DNA of 64,000 bases from Vibrio ezurae NBRC 102218 (GTDB lineage: Bacteria; Pseudomonadota; Gammaproteobacteria; Enterobacterales; Vibrionaceae), in assembly GCF_000467185.1 (NCBI RefSeq), contig NZ_BATM01000005.1, positions 140,180-204,179 on the forward strand, written 5' to 3'. Under the pieces are notes generated by a model. It was not told where the DNA came from and searched no databases. It saw only the letters and a program-made list of their open reading frames with translations. Position 1 is the stretch's first letter. Each line of letters starts with the position of its first letter. Position numbers and translations under genes: made by a program. This document shows, piece by piece, positions 9,596-18,918 of the stretch.

Positions 9596-10399
9596 TTGTC
9601 TAACTATCTCGTTGGCGATATCCAAGGATGCTTGGATGAGCTGCTATTACTGCTTGAGCAGGTTCATTTCAATGCCGAAAAAGACACCTTATGGGTTGCA
9701 GGAGATCTAGTAGCTCGTGGCCCAAAATCGCTAGAAACACTGCGGTTTATTAAAGGCTTAGGAAACTCAGCCAAAGTTGTTTTGGGTAATCATGATTTAC
9801 ATCTTATTGCCGTTTCTTTAGGCATTCACAATGCTAAACCTAGAGATAAAACCCAACCTATTTTAGAAGCAGAAGACCGTCACCAACTCATCCACTGGCT
9901 GCGCCAGCAACCTATACTCGCAGAACACCCTGAGTTTGTGATGAGTCATGCAGGAATTTATCCTCTGTGGGATCTCGCTCAAGCCAAAGCTGCCGCCACT
10001 GAGGTTGAGTCAGAGCTACGTGGAGACAATTGGCAATCGCTGATAAAGCAAATGTACGGTAATTCACCTGATGTTTGGCATCCGTCATTGCAAGGAATGC
10101 AACGTCTACGTTTTATCATCAATGCCTTTACTCGAATGCGCTACTGCTATCATGACGGTCGCTTAGACATGGCAAGTAAATTACCACCAGAGCAAGAAGA
10201 TAAAAGTAAGCTACTGCCTTGGTTCGAACTCACACAACGTAAGCCTTTACCCAAAAAAGCCATTTTTGGTCACTGGGCGGCACTGATGGGCATCGATGCA
10301 CAACAAGTTATCGGGCTCGATACTGGCTGTGTATGGGGAAATTATATGACATTACTAAGATGGGAAGATAAGCGCTACTTTACTCAAGCGGCGCTTTAA
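9596..10399 (+). CDS. apaH: diadenosine tetraphosphatase (symmetrical) ApaH
   Basis: 267 residues, starting with TTG at 9596 after TTGAGGCC; no ATG is nearby and the protein then begins SNYLVGDIQGC as in the family. It hydrolyses Ap4A to two ADP and also removes Np4 caps from RNA. Metallophosphatase motifs are GDIQGC, GDLVARGP, GNHD and the C-terminal GHWAAL and GLDTGCVWG. It is the last gene of the lptD cluster and convergent with folA. The weak start codon may lower its yield. Confidence 0.96.
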   Translation: MSNYLVGDIQGCLDELLLLLEQVHFNAEKDTLWVAGDLVARGPKSLETLRFIKGLGNSAKVVLGNHDLHLIAVSLGIHNAKPRDKTQPILEAEDRHQLIHWLRQQPILAEHPEFVMSHAGIYPLWDLAQAKAAATEVESELRGDNWQSLIKQMYGNSPDVWHPSLQGMQRLRFIINAFTRMRYCYHDGRLDMASKLPPEQEDKSKLLPWFELTQRKPLPKKAIFGHWAALMGIDAQQVIGLDTGCVWGNYMTLLRWEDKRYFTQAAL

Positions 10400-10419
10400 A
10401 GCCTAAACAAAGATCCTCA

Positions 10420-10475
10420 ATAAGCTGACTGATACCAATCACTTGCTTAGTACGATTGGTATTAACGCAGCTTAT
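10420..10475. repeat. short inverted repeat, remnant of a Vibrio intergenic element
   Basis: Outer arms ATAAGCTG (10420-10427) and CAGCTTAT (10468-10475) flank inner arms ATACCAATC (10432-10440) and GATTGGTAT (10454-10462). The inner arms with their neighbouring bases match the two ends of the 162-bp element at 49607, in reverse and with the interior missing. It fills the gap between the apaH and folA stops and may act as a bidirectional terminator. Confidence 0.65.
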
Positions 10476-10955
10476 CTACTTTTCTAAAACCACAAACTCC
10501 ATCGCATGAGCATTTTTCTCATCCGCGGCATAAGTTTCACTGTAGCTTTGTGTCCAATGCTCGCCCCACTCAGGAAATTGAGTATCTCCGAGTACTTCGA
10601 GATCAATGTAAGTCAAATACAGTTTGTTGGCGAAAGGTAGGCAATGTTGATAGATAGAGCCGCCACCAATAATCATCACCTCAGCTTCATTTGCGACACA
10701 CTCTAATGCTTGCTCAATAGAGGTTACGGTGGTAACACCGTCAATCTGCAACTTTGCATCACGACTGATCACAATGTTATGACGGCCTGGTAAAGGACGA
10801 CCAATCGACTCATAGGTTTTACGTCCCATAACCACTGGCTTACCCATAGTGCATTTTTTAAACCATACAAAATCTGCTGGTAGGTGCCATGGCATCTGAT
10901 TATCTTTACCGATAATACGGTTGTGAGCCATAGCGGCAATCATACTAATGATCAT
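10476..10955 (-). CDS. folA: dihydrofolate reductase
   Basis: 159 residues from ATG 10955, the usual length (E. coli 159); AAAGGAAC precedes it, and a longer in-frame version to 10973 lacks support. It reduces dihydrofolate to tetrahydrofolate with NADPH. Recognised by MIISMIAAMAHNRIIGKDNQMPWHLPAD at its start (given here only as family hallmark segments AHNRIIG and MPWHLPAD), KPVVMGRKTYESIGRPLPGR, and VMIIGGGSIY. It is convergent with apaH, as in E. coli. Confidence 0.98.
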   Translation of the reverse strand: MIISMIAAMAHNRIIGKDNQMPWHLPADFVWFKKCTMGKPVVMGRKTYESIGRPLPGRHNIVISRDAKLQIDGVTTVTSIEQALECVANEAEVMIIGGGSIYQHCLPFANKLYLTYIDLEVLGDTQFPEWGEHWTQSYSETYAADEKNAHAMEFVVLEK

Positions 10956-10982
10956 TGAAGTTCCTTTAAACAAGAGGGCGCT

Positions 10983-11459
10983 TTAAACAATTGGACGACG
11001 ACGATAAATAAATAATCCAGGCATAGCAAGCCCAACAGCAAGTCCCGCAATGATAAACATTGCGGTGAGGAAATTCTCTATCAAACTGGCAAACAATACC
11101 GGGGTATAGCCTGCTTGATTAATTTCTACCATAGCGATCATCGCATTGAAGGCATAAACGCCCGGCACCATAGGAATCATCGCCGCCACAGTAAACACTT
11201 TTGGATGAGCTAAAAAACGATGAGACCAAATCACACCGATAAAGCCAACTAAAGTAGCGGCAAACAGTGTTGCCCATTCTATCGGCATTCCAAAATGCAT
11301 CAGAAAAAAGCGTGAACCGTGCCCTACTGCTCCCCCTAAGGCGCAGTAGAAAAGGGCATTCTTAGGGACGTTAAACACCAAAGCAAAGCCAACAGCAGGA
11401 ATTGCAGCAAAGAACATATCGTCGATAAGTGCCAGCAAAAATGAAAAAATCTCACTCAT
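10983..11459 (-). CDS. yjjB: ThrE_2/DUF3815 membrane protein, YjjB family exporter subunit
   Basis: 158 residues, hydrophobic throughout with about five membrane segments (for example MFFAAIPAVGFALVF, WATLFAATLVGFIGV, FTVAAMIPMVPGVYAF). It matches the short half of the split threonine/serine exporter family. In E. coli YjjP and YjjB together act in succinate export. The start overlaps the end of the yjjP gene by 4 bases, so the two subunits are coupled. The substrate here is not shown by sequence. Confidence 0.88.
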   Translation of the reverse strand: MSEIFSFLLALIDDMFFAAIPAVGFALVFNVPKNALFYCALGGAVGHGSRFFLMHFGMPIEWATLFAATLVGFIGVIWSHRFLAHPKVFTVAAMIPMVPGVYAFNAMIAMVEINQAGYTPVLFASLIENFLTAMFIIAGLAVGLAMPGLFIYRRRPIV

Positions 11460-12223
11460 AGCATCACCCCAAACATGGCGAGTACACCACTAACAGCGAC
11501 AATGCCCAGACAAGTTGCAAGAGTCAATAAACTGCCCATCACAAAGCGCGCAATCCCCATATTGATGTAACCTTTTAATACATCAGCAACGGAATTAATC
11601 AGCGGAAATCCAGGGACGAGCATCAATACAGAAGAGGCCATGACCACATTTGGGCTGTTGCCGATATCAAAGACGACCGCTTGAGCCGAAATAAACGTGG
11701 TAACAAAAGCAGTAATGGCAAAATTGAGCATTGGGTTAAAGTGACGATGACCAATTTCTTGTCGCACTATCATGCCAACTGCCGACGCAATAAAGGTCAT
11801 AGCAAAAACCGCTCTGTCTCCTCCGGCAAGGTGACTAAAGGACGCACACGATAGGCCAATCATAAAGACAACTAACCAACGATTGTAACGCTCCGGGGTA
11901 ATCTTACTTAATCTTTGCTGTGCTAAGTGATGATCTAATATGCCTTTTTCTAACATAATACAGACACGCTGTACTTCGGTTACCACCCGCATATTGATGC
12001 CTCTATCGGCGCAACGACGTGCTGTCGTCATACAATGCTCGCTGGTAACCGTCGTAACAACAAAAGAGTTAGCACAAAGAGAGACTTCGACTTCATCCAT
12101 ACCGCATGCAAGACCCATGCGCTCCATAATACCCACAATTAGAGCACTTTCAGCACCATGAGCATGGAGCATTTGACCTGCTTGGGCAATCAACCTCGAG
12201 ATGGCGCGTTGTTCAGATTCCAT
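11456..12223 (-). CDS. yjjP: ThrE_1/DUF1212 membrane protein, YjjP family exporter subunit
   Basis: 255 residues. The N-terminal soluble part (about 1-115) carries the family pattern with LIAQAGQMLHAHGAES and VEVSLCANSFVVT; the C-terminal half has about five membrane helices, including a conserved VPGFPLINSVADVLKGY segment. It pairs with YjjB to make a two-gene version of ThrE, exporting small acids or amino acids. It is the first gene of the pair; the FUSC gene upstream on the same strand is separated by 118 bases with a weak terminator. Confidence 0.88.
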   Translation of the reverse strand: MESEQRAISRLIAQAGQMLHAHGAESALIVGIMERMGLACGMDEVEVSLCANSFVVTTVTSEHCMTTARRCADRGINMRVVTEVQRVCIMLEKGILDHHLAQQRLSKITPERYNRWLVVFMIGLSCASFSHLAGGDRAVFAMTFIASAVGMIVRQEIGHRHFNPMLNFAITAFVTTFISAQAVVFDIGNSPNVVMASSVLMLVPGFPLINSVADVLKGYINMGIARFVMGSLLTLATCLGIVAVSGVLAMFGVML

Positions 12224-12249
12224 TCTTACTTTACAAATCGTTTAAAATA

Positions 12250-12275
12250 AAACCAACATTCTATTGGGTTTATCT
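12250..12275 (-). terminator. weak rho-independent terminator after the FUSC gene
   Basis: On the minus strand CCCAA pairs with TTGG around a 7-base loop, followed by TTTTATTTT. The stem is short with one unpaired C, so this is tentative. Confidence 0.4.
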
Positions 12276-12341
12276 ATAAAACTGTACTCATAATTAGGTG
12301 AAAGTTGATTAAAAACAATCAATATTGCTAGATAAATAACG

Positions 12342-13400
12342 TTACTGCTTATGGGATAAGTTTAACGCTAATATCAACAACCTTTTTAAATCAGCTAAAT
12401 CTTCCATTAATTTTAAATTGAGCCAAACATAGCCATAAATGTTGGACTCTTCACCGCCTAGCTCTGCGATATTATTTTTTAACTCTTGGGTTATCTCATC
12501 AATGCCCGCTACATTTAAACCACCTCGAACCTCACCCTTTTCAACCAAATAAGCCAGATCTTTAAGCTCCTGCTCTATTTGTTTTTGACAGCTATTTAAA
12601 GACTTAGACCAAAGCATATTGAGGTGGCTTTCTCTATCACTCCAGTAGGAGTGATTCAATAACCCTATTGTATTCAATAAGTTCCGCAGCTGATTGTTAA
12701 TAGCATCTAACAATTGGCGCTTAAGCTTCGTTTCTTTAACTGACGGAGAAATCAGAGTATTTATCAGGGTCATCTCTTTGGTGATGATGTTTTGATAAGG
12801 TTCTAAACTGGGCTTTTCTAATATATTGGGTGAATAAGAAAGGTGATAGATCTTAGAAAAGCTAGTCAGAGTGTTCGCCGTGCGTAAGCGCCAATGTATA
12901 AATGCACGTTGAGGGTGAATAAGACAAAATAACACCGCAATGATACAACCTAGAGTCACATCCAAGCCACGCCATACCGCTACATCAATATGAGTGTTAG
13001 AAGAACCGACCGTTACAGCCAAAGTAATACCAATCAAAATCCCTACATATGGCCTCTTTCCCAAAGCAAAGTACCCGCTAAGGAAAATCACAATAGAGCA
13101 CCATAGGTACATCAAAAACATAGAGTGCTGGCTAACCGCGAGACCCAAAATACCAGAGACGGCACCAATCACTGTGCCCAGAACCCGATGCCACGCCCGT
13201 GGCAGCACATTCCCTAAATACGAAATGGGACCAATCACAACAAATAATGTAATCAAGATCCAAGAACGCTCTGGTAGCGCAAAATAAGAGGTGATGAATA
13301 GCGTTGACACGAAGGCAACCGCGATTCGAATACCATGAACGATGCGATAGCGTGCAAAAATAAACGCATCGAGATCAGAAATTTTCTTGTTCAGATACAT
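12342..13400 (-). CDS. FUSC-family (aromatic acid exporter-like) membrane protein
   Basis: 352 residues from ATG 13400 (MYLNKKISDLD...), with AAGGATATGAGAG upstream. The frame extends to 13460, but that part runs through the obgE terminator, so the shorter start is chosen. The N-terminal half has about six membrane helices, with the hallmark RAWHRVLGTVIGAVSGI (about residues 85-101) of the FUSC/YccS/AaeB family. The C-terminal half (about 165-352) is a soluble helical domain. Such proteins are usually linked to export of aromatic acids or hydrophobic compounds; the substrate is unknown here. It stands alone between obgE and yjjPB. Confidence 0.82.
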   Translation of the reverse strand: MYLNKKISDLDAFIFARYRIVHGIRIAVAFVSTLFITSYFALPERSWILITLFVVIGPISYLGNVLPRAWHRVLGTVIGAVSGILGLAVSQHSMFLMYLWCSIVIFLSGYFALGKRPYVGILIGITLAVTVGSSNTHIDVAVWRGLDVTLGCIIAVLFCLIHPQRAFIHWRLRTANTLTSFSKIYHLSYSPNILEKPSLEPYQNIITKEMTLINTLISPSVKETKLKRQLLDAINNQLRNLLNTIGLLNHSYWSDRESHLNMLWSKSLNSCQKQIEQELKDLAYLVEKGEVRGGLNVAGIDEITQELKNNIAELGGEESNIYGYVWLNLKLMEDLADLKRLLILALNLSHKQ

Positions 13401-13437
13401 GCTCTCATATCCTTGAGATGAAACTGTACAGTCAGAT

Positions 13438-13475
13438 AAAAAAAGAGCCTGAATATACATTCGAGGCTCTTTTTA
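13438..13475 (-). terminator. rho-independent terminator of obgE
   Basis: AAAAAGAGCC and AGGCTCTTTTT form a stem around a loop of about 13 bases that can itself partly pair; T and A tracts flank it, so it could work both ways. It lies 38 bases past the obgE stop and just upstream of the chosen FUSC start. Confidence 0.85.
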
Positions 13476-13512
13476 TTATGTTTATAAATCAAATCATTGT
13501 CTACAAAAGATA

Positions 13513-14682
<1,170 letters not shown>

Positions 14683-14741
14683 TCACTCCGTATTGGTGTG
14701 AATACCTGACAGGATCAAATGTAGCAGATCCAGTTATGTTT

Positions 14742-14810
14742 GGTTCTAGGTATCTGGGTGCTAGGCCCTAGAGAGACTCCAGGACCCAGGACCAAGAAAC
14801 CGAGTACCTA
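14742..14810. repeat. CTAG-rich imperfect palindromic spacer
   Basis: Between rpmA and obgE, TTCTAGGTATCTGGGTGCTA and the following bases hold three CTAG tetramers within 26 bases (14746, 14761, 14768), and CTGGGT (from 14754) can pair with ACCCAG (from 14784). Similar CTAG-containing arms form the hairpin at 29661-29690. No coding potential is seen. Confidence 0.5.
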
Positions 14811-14816
14811 TAAAAT

Positions 14817-14842
14817 AAAAAACCCCGCCTAATTGGCAGGGC
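14817..14842 (-). terminator. rho-independent terminator after rpmA
   Basis: CCCCGCC (14823-14829) pairs with GGCAGGG (14835-14841) with one mismatch; reading on the minus strand it runs into six Ts. It lies about 30 bases past the rpmA stop and separates the r-protein pair from obgE. Confidence 0.8.
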
Positions 14843-14871
14843 TTTTGAATTCAGCTTGTTCTAAGTAATAA

Positions 14872-15129
14872 TTACTCAGAATCGATGCTAACAAATTTAC
14901 GGTTCTTAGGACCTTTAACTTCAAATTTCACTTTACCTTCAGTAAGAGCGAAAAGAGTGTGGTCTTTACCGATACCAACGTTGTTACCAGCGTGGAATTT
15001 AGTACCACGTTGACGAACGATGATGTTACCCGCTAGAACTGATTCGCCACCAAAACGCTTAACACCTAGGCGTTTGCTTTCTGAATCGCGACCGTTACGA
15101 GTAGAACCGCCAGCTTTTTTGTGTGCCAT
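14872..15129 (-). CDS. rpmA: 50S ribosomal protein L27
   Basis: 85 residues, identical in length to E. coli L27. It starts [16 protein letters not shown], the basic tail that reaches toward the peptidyl transferase centre, and contains [20 protein letters not shown] and [12 protein letters not shown]. It lies 19 bases downstream of rplU with an AGGAG site, so the two are one operon. Unlike the Firmicutes form, no cleavable N-terminal extension is present. Confidence 0.99.
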   Translation of the reverse strand: MAHKKAGGSTRNGRDSESKRLGVKRFGGESVLAGNIIVRQRGTKFHAGNNVGIGKDHTLFALTEGKVKFEVKGPKNRKFVSIDSE

Positions 15130-15148
15130 TGTTTAACTCTCCTAAAAC

Positions 15149-15460
15149 TTAAGCGTTAATGCCAGTGATCTTCACTTCAGTGAACCACTGACGATGACCT
15201 TGTTGCTTACGAGAGTGCTTACGACGACGGAACTTAACGATTTTTACTTTATCGCCACGACCGTGCTTAACCACTTCAGCTACAACTTTACCGCCCTCTA
15301 CAAGAGGAGCACCAACAGTGATTTCTTCACCGTTTGCGATCATAAGAACTGAGTCAAACTCAACAGTTGCACCAGTTTCAACGTCCAATTTCTCTAAACG
15401 AAGAGTTTGGCCTTCGCTTACACGGTGTTGTTTACCACCAGATTGGAAAACAGCGTACAT
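15149..15460 (-). CDS. rplU: 50S ribosomal protein L21
   Basis: 103 residues, same as E. coli. Starts [18 protein letters not shown] and has the conserved basic C-terminus with [16 protein letters not shown], which contacts 23S rRNA. First gene of the rplU-rpmA operon, divergent from ispB. The promoter is visible about 85 bases upstream. Confidence 0.99.
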   Translation of the reverse strand: MYAVFQSGGKQHRVSEGQTLRLEKLDVETGATVEFDSVLMIANGEEITVGAPLVEGGKVVAEVVKHGRGDKVKIVKFRRRKHSRKQQGHRQWFTEVKITGINA

Positions 15461-15543
15461 ATTTTACTCCGCTTTTTCCGCACAGCCTTTGCCTGTTTTG
15501 GGCAGTTTGGGTGTGCGCTAACTAATTTATCAATAGGGCGCAG

Positions 15544-15572
15544 ATTCTACGTGAACGCATCACATAAAACAA
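15544..15572 (-). promoter_or_regulatory. sigma-70 promoter for rplU-rpmA
   Basis: On the minus strand TTGTTT (15572-15567), a 17-base spacer, then TAGAAT (15549-15544). It is the best match in the ispB/rplU gap and gives a leader of about 75 bases before the rplU start. Confidence 0.6.
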
Positions 15573-15729
15573 GCCATATTTTAAAAAAATCGGCGAAAAG
15601 ATAATCGCCACATAAAAGTGTGAGAATGATGCCTTTTACTGCTGTATTTAGCAACGTTTTTTAGTGTAAAATTCGACATTAATTATCATCTTAGCTACCC
15701 CTTTGTAGCAACTCAGAACCGGAAGTATC

Positions 15730-16701
15730 ATGGACTTTAGTGCTATCCAGGACCTCACTGCCGATGACATGGCGAAAGTAGATCAAACAATCCAAGCTCA
15801 ATTAAACTCAGAGGTCACTCTGATAAACCAACTGGGTTACTACATTGTCAGTGGTGGTGGAAAGCGCTTACGCCCACTCATCACCCTCCTATCAGCTCGA
15901 GCATTGGGCTACCAAGGCGAAGGTCATATCACTGCTGCAGCGTTCATTGAATTTATCCATACTGCAACATTGCTACACGATGATGTCGTCGATGAATCAG
16001 ACATGCGACGCGGCAAAGAAACCGCGAATGCAGCCTTTGGAAACGCACCTAGCGTACTGGTGGGTGATTATATTTACACTCGCTCTTTCCAAATGATGAC
16101 CAGCTTAGGATCATTAAGGATCCTTGAGCTAATGAGTGAAGCGGTAAACGTCATCGCCGAAGGGGAAGTTCAGCAATTAATGAATTGCAATGATGCTTCT
16201 ACAACCGAAGAAAGCTACATGCAGGTGATTTACTCTAAAACGGCTCGTCTGTTTGAGTCGGCCTCTCAGTTATCCGCTATTTTGGCAGAAGCTAGCCCTG
16301 AAATGGAAACGGCCATGCAAACCTACGGTCGCCATCTTGGCACTGCATTCCAGCTCATTGATGATGTATTAGATTACACCGCTGACGGCAAAGAGATGGG
16401 CAAGAACGTGGGTGATGACCTAGCAGAGGGTAAACCTACCCTTCCATTGCTGTACGCTATGCAAAATGGCTCACAGGAACAAAAAGAGATGATTGTCGAA
16501 GCCATCGAGAAAGCCAATGGAATGGATCGACTAGAAGAAATTTTAGCCGCTATGCATCAAACTGGCGCTCTAGAATACACCACCAAAGTAGCAAATCAGG
16601 AAGCAGATAAAGCGATTGCCGCATTAGCTCAACTGGCTGACTCCCCTGAGAAACAGGCGCTTGAAGCACTGGCACACCTTGCAGTGAAACGCAGTAAGTA
16701 A
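15730..16701 (+). CDS. ispB: octaprenyl diphosphate synthase
   Basis: 323 residues, same as E. coli IspB. It is a trans-polyprenyl synthase that makes the C40 side chain of ubiquinone and menaquinone. The first Asp-rich motif is in LLHDDVVDESDMRRG and the second in FQLIDDVLDYTADG; GGGKRLRP near residue 43 binds the substrate diphosphate. AACCGGAAG precedes the ATG. It is divergent from rplU as in E. coli and convergent with mdh. Confidence 0.97.
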   Translation: MDFSAIQDLTADDMAKVDQTIQAQLNSEVTLINQLGYYIVSGGGKRLRPLITLLSARALGYQGEGHITAAAFIEFIHTATLLHDDVVDESDMRRGKETANAAFGNAPSVLVGDYIYTRSFQMMTSLGSLRILELMSEAVNVIAEGEVQQLMNCNDASTTEESYMQVIYSKTARLFESASQLSAILAEASPEMETAMQTYGRHLGTAFQLIDDVLDYTADGKEMGKNVGDDLAEGKPTLPLLYAMQNGSQEQKEMIVEAIEKANGMDRLEEILAAMHQTGALEYTTKVANQEADKAIAALAQLADSPEKQALEALAHLAVKRSK

Positions 16702-16740
16702 TCGCACTCAGCATTAATCGCCAGCACGATATCTAACAAA

Positions 16741-16768
16741 TAAAAAAGCGGATCATCATGATCCGCAT
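16741..16768 (-). terminator. rho-independent terminator after mdh
   Basis: GCGGATCAT (16748-16756) and ATGATCCGC (16758-16766) form a perfect 9-base stem with a tight loop; on the minus strand it is followed by TTTTTT. It serves mdh and may also stop ispB transcripts. Confidence 0.85.
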
Positions 16769-16810
16769 CTCGTCTCTAAGTTGTCCCGTCCTAAAACAGG
16801 TCAGTCAACT

Positions 16811-17746
16811 CTATTTAGCGAATGCTTCGCCTTTGCTGATATCGTTAGACAGTGTTTCTAACATGCCGTCCAAAGACGATCTTTCAAAATCACTCAGCTC
16901 GCCATAACCTAAAATCTCTTCAACGCCTTCTTTGCCTAATTTAACAGGCTGTGCAAAGAATCGAGTATGCTCACCTCTGCCTTCAACATAAGCACATTCA
17001 ACGATATTGGCTTCACCTTGCAGTGCGCGTACCAGCGACAGACCGAAGCGACAAGCTGCTTGTCCCATAGACAGAGTGGCACTCCCGCCGCCCGCTTTTG
17101 CTTCAACAACTTCTGTACCGGCATCTTGAATACGAATGGTTAACCAAGACACTTCTTCACTGCTAAATTCGACACCTTCTACTTGAGAAAGAAGAGGTAG
17201 GATCGTCACACCAGAGTGGCCACCAATCACAGGCACATTGATTTTCGTTGGATCAAGTCCCTTTAATTGACCGACAAAAGTTTCTGAGCGGATCACATCC
17301 AAAGTTGTTACACCAAATAAGCGACGCTTATCGTACACACCCGCTTTTTTCAGTACATCAGCGGCAATTGCGACTGTTGTGTTAACTGGGTTAGTAATGA
17401 TACCAACACACGCAGTTGGGCAAACCACTGCAATTTTTTCGGCTAAGGACTTTACAATGCCCGCATTGACGTTGAATAGATCTTCACGATCCATACCCGG
17501 TTTACGTGCAACACCTGCCGAAATTAATACAACATCTGCATCCACTAATGCTGGTGTTGGATCTTCCCCTGAGAAACCAGAGACAGTTACTGGAGTTGGT
17601 ATATGACCAAGATCAGCAGCAACGCCAGGAGTTACAGGTGCAATGTCATAAAGAGCTAGATCTGAACCAGCAGGAAGGTTGTTTTTCAATAGTAGGGCTA
17701 GTGCTTGTCCAATACCACCAGCAGCTCCGATAACAGCGACTTTCAT
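16811..17746 (-). CDS. mdh: malate dehydrogenase
   Basis: 311 residues from ATG 17746 ([15 protein letters not shown]), with AAGGAGAACACA before it; a longer frame to 17824 lacks a ribosome site. It interconverts malate and oxaloacetate with NAD in the TCA cycle. Motifs are GAAGGIGQ (NAD binding), [20 protein letters not shown], and the catalytic His in GGHSG. It is divergent from argR with a 294-base spacer, the arrangement found in E. coli. Confidence 0.98.
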   Translation of the reverse strand: MKVAVIGAAGGIGQALALLLKNNLPAGSDLALYDIAPVTPGVAADLGHIPTPVTVSGFSGEDPTPALVDADVVLISAGVARKPGMDREDLFNVNAGIVKSLAEKIAVVCPTACVGIITNPVNTTVAIAADVLKKAGVYDKRRLFGVTTLDVIRSETFVGQLKGLDPTKINVPVIGGHSGVTILPLLSQVEGVEFSSEEVSWLTIRIQDAGTEVVEAKAGGGSATLSMGQAACRFGLSLVRALQGEANIVECAYVEGRGEHTRFFAQPVKLGKEGVEEILGYGELSDFERSSLDGMLETLSNDISKGEAFAK

Positions 17747-18040
17747 TGTGTTCTCCTTGGAAAATGTAGACGTAGTTTTGTTCCGTGATAGCTTTACCAT
17801 GAAATTATAATATTTACTTTGCATTTACAATTGCGTAACTCCGCCTTTGCGACCTTACTCACTCATCAAACATTGATTCCCGTTAATGCCTGTCCTTCAT
17901 CACGAATTGACACACTAAATAAGAGGTTTTGATTGAGTCACATTGCCATTACTTGGGAATGATCCCGTTCTATGAGACACTGTCCCTATTGAGGTAAAGT
18001 ACTTCAGTAAACATAAAATCAATAATATGTGGAACAAGTA

Positions 18041-18511
18041 ATGCGAAACAGCGAAAAACAGGACCGTTTAGTCCGCGAGTTCAAATCCCTTTTAAAGCAA
18101 GAACGTTTTGGCTCACAAAGTGAGATTGTTGAAGCTCTGAAACTTGAAGGCTTTGACAACATTAATCAATCTAAAGTCTCTCGCATGCTCACCAAGTTTG
18201 GGGCTGTCCGTACTCGCAATGCCAAAATGGAAATGGTCTACTGCTTACCCGCAGAACTTGGGGTACCTACCGTATCCAGCTCTTTGCGTGAATTAGTGTT
18301 GAGCATCGATTACAACAACGCCCTTGTTGTTATCCATACCGGCCCTGCTGGCGCACAACTTATCGCAAGACTTCTAGACTCTCTAGGTAAGTCTGAAGGC
18401 ATTCTTGGCGTTGTAGCAGGTGACGATACTATTTTCATCACACCAACGCTTGAAATAGACACTAAGCAACTGTTTGATTCTGTTTGCGAACTTTTTGAAT
18501 ATGTTGGATAA
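18041..18511 (+). CDS. argR: arginine repressor ArgR
   Basis: 156 residues from ATG 18041, equal to E. coli ArgR; an ATG 12 bases upstream is less likely. The N-terminal winged helix (about 1-75) contains the near-invariant [20 protein letters not shown], which reads ARG boxes. The C-terminal domain (about 80-156) has [17 protein letters not shown] and [10 protein letters not shown], used for hexamer formation and arginine binding. It represses arginine synthesis genes and aids cer-type recombination. I did not find a convincing ARG box in its own upstream region. Confidence 0.98.
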   Translation: MRNSEKQDRLVREFKSLLKQERFGSQSEIVEALKLEGFDNINQSKVSRMLTKFGAVRTRNAKMEMVYCLPAELGVPTVSSSLRELVLSIDYNNALVVIHTGPAGAQLIARLLDSLGKSEGILGVVAGDDTIFITPTLEIDTKQLFDSVCELFEYVG

Positions 18512-18521
18512 ACTCTAATTT

Positions 18522-18556
18522 GTCATACTCACAACCTGAATTTCAGGCTGTGAGTA
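18522..18556. terminator. large palindrome after argR, possible terminator
   Basis: CATACTCACAACCTGAA and TTCAGGCTGTGAGTATG pair over almost their whole length (one G-T/A-C difference). No T tract follows on either side, so it is a weak candidate as an intrinsic terminator. Its right arm overlaps the CRP site. Confidence 0.5.
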
Positions 18557-18564
18557 TGATCACA
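18549..18564. promoter_or_regulatory. CRP binding site, perfect core
   Basis: TGTGA (18549-18553), six bases, TCACA (18560-18564), the exact core of the CRP consensus TGTGA-N6-TCACA. It is centred 387 bases before the TAXI start, so it fits activation of a promoter near 18620 with a long leader. It could instead act on readthrough from argR. Confidence 0.65.
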
Positions 18565-18668
18565 TCCTTCTAAAATACCACTTATCTCATCACGATTCGC
18601 TAACTATTTGTTTATAAAGAACTTTATCTCATCACCCCTTATAAAAACGCCCCTTAAAGCAATTGATT

Positions 18669-18918
18669 TCATATCAACAACAAGTGTATGCACCCTATTT
18701 CTGATTGTTTTTTGATATGATGCAGACGCTTTTTCAACAAATCCCTTAACACTATTGAGGTTATTTTGACCGTTTCTTTAAAGCCAGACTAAGCTTAGAA
18801 GAGGCGATAAGCTCAAATAGATCACACCTTTTTAAGTGCTATAGGCATTGTAGGAGTTGGAAAAGATGCCGTTTCCATACAGGAAACCTCAACAGTACAT
18901 AGAAGGCTGTTGATATGA
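18669..18918. promoter_or_regulatory. three copies of TTGATATGA, candidate operator set
   Basis: Exact copies at 18669-18677 (minus orientation), 18712-18720 and 18910-18918 (plus). Three copies of one 9-mer in 250 non-coding bases is far above chance. The third lies at the end of the leader ORF, 25 bases before the TAXI ATG. The binding protein, if any, is unknown. Confidence 0.45.
18866..18913 (+). CDS. putative 15-residue leader peptide upstream of the TAXI receptor gene
   Basis: ATG at 18866 is preceded by TAGGAG with 9-base spacing, a good ribosome site. The peptide reads MPFPYRKPQQYIEGC and stops with TGA at 18911-18913, 30 bases before the TAXI ATG. The ORF covers two hairpins exactly: GTTTCC (18871) with GGAAAC (18882), and TCAACAG (18889) with CTGTTGA (18907). 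A ribosome translating it would melt both. This makes a translation-dependent switch possible, but a 15-codon ORF can also occur by chance and nothing is known of its function. Confidence 0.4.
   Translation: MPFPYRKPQQYIEGC

Noticed and set aside
13401..13460. Longer N-terminus of the FUSC-family protein
   Set aside because: The extension runs through the obgE terminator hairpin and lacks a ribosome site.
17747..18040. ARG box in the mdh/argR gap
   Set aside because: A-T rich stretches such as that around 17800-17838 were inspected, but none shows paired TGAAT/ATTCA or TGCAT half-sites good enough to call.
18718..18750. Short ORF starting ATGATGCAGACG upstream of the TAXI gene
   Set aside because: Only ten codons and no ribosome site, unlike the ORF at 18866.
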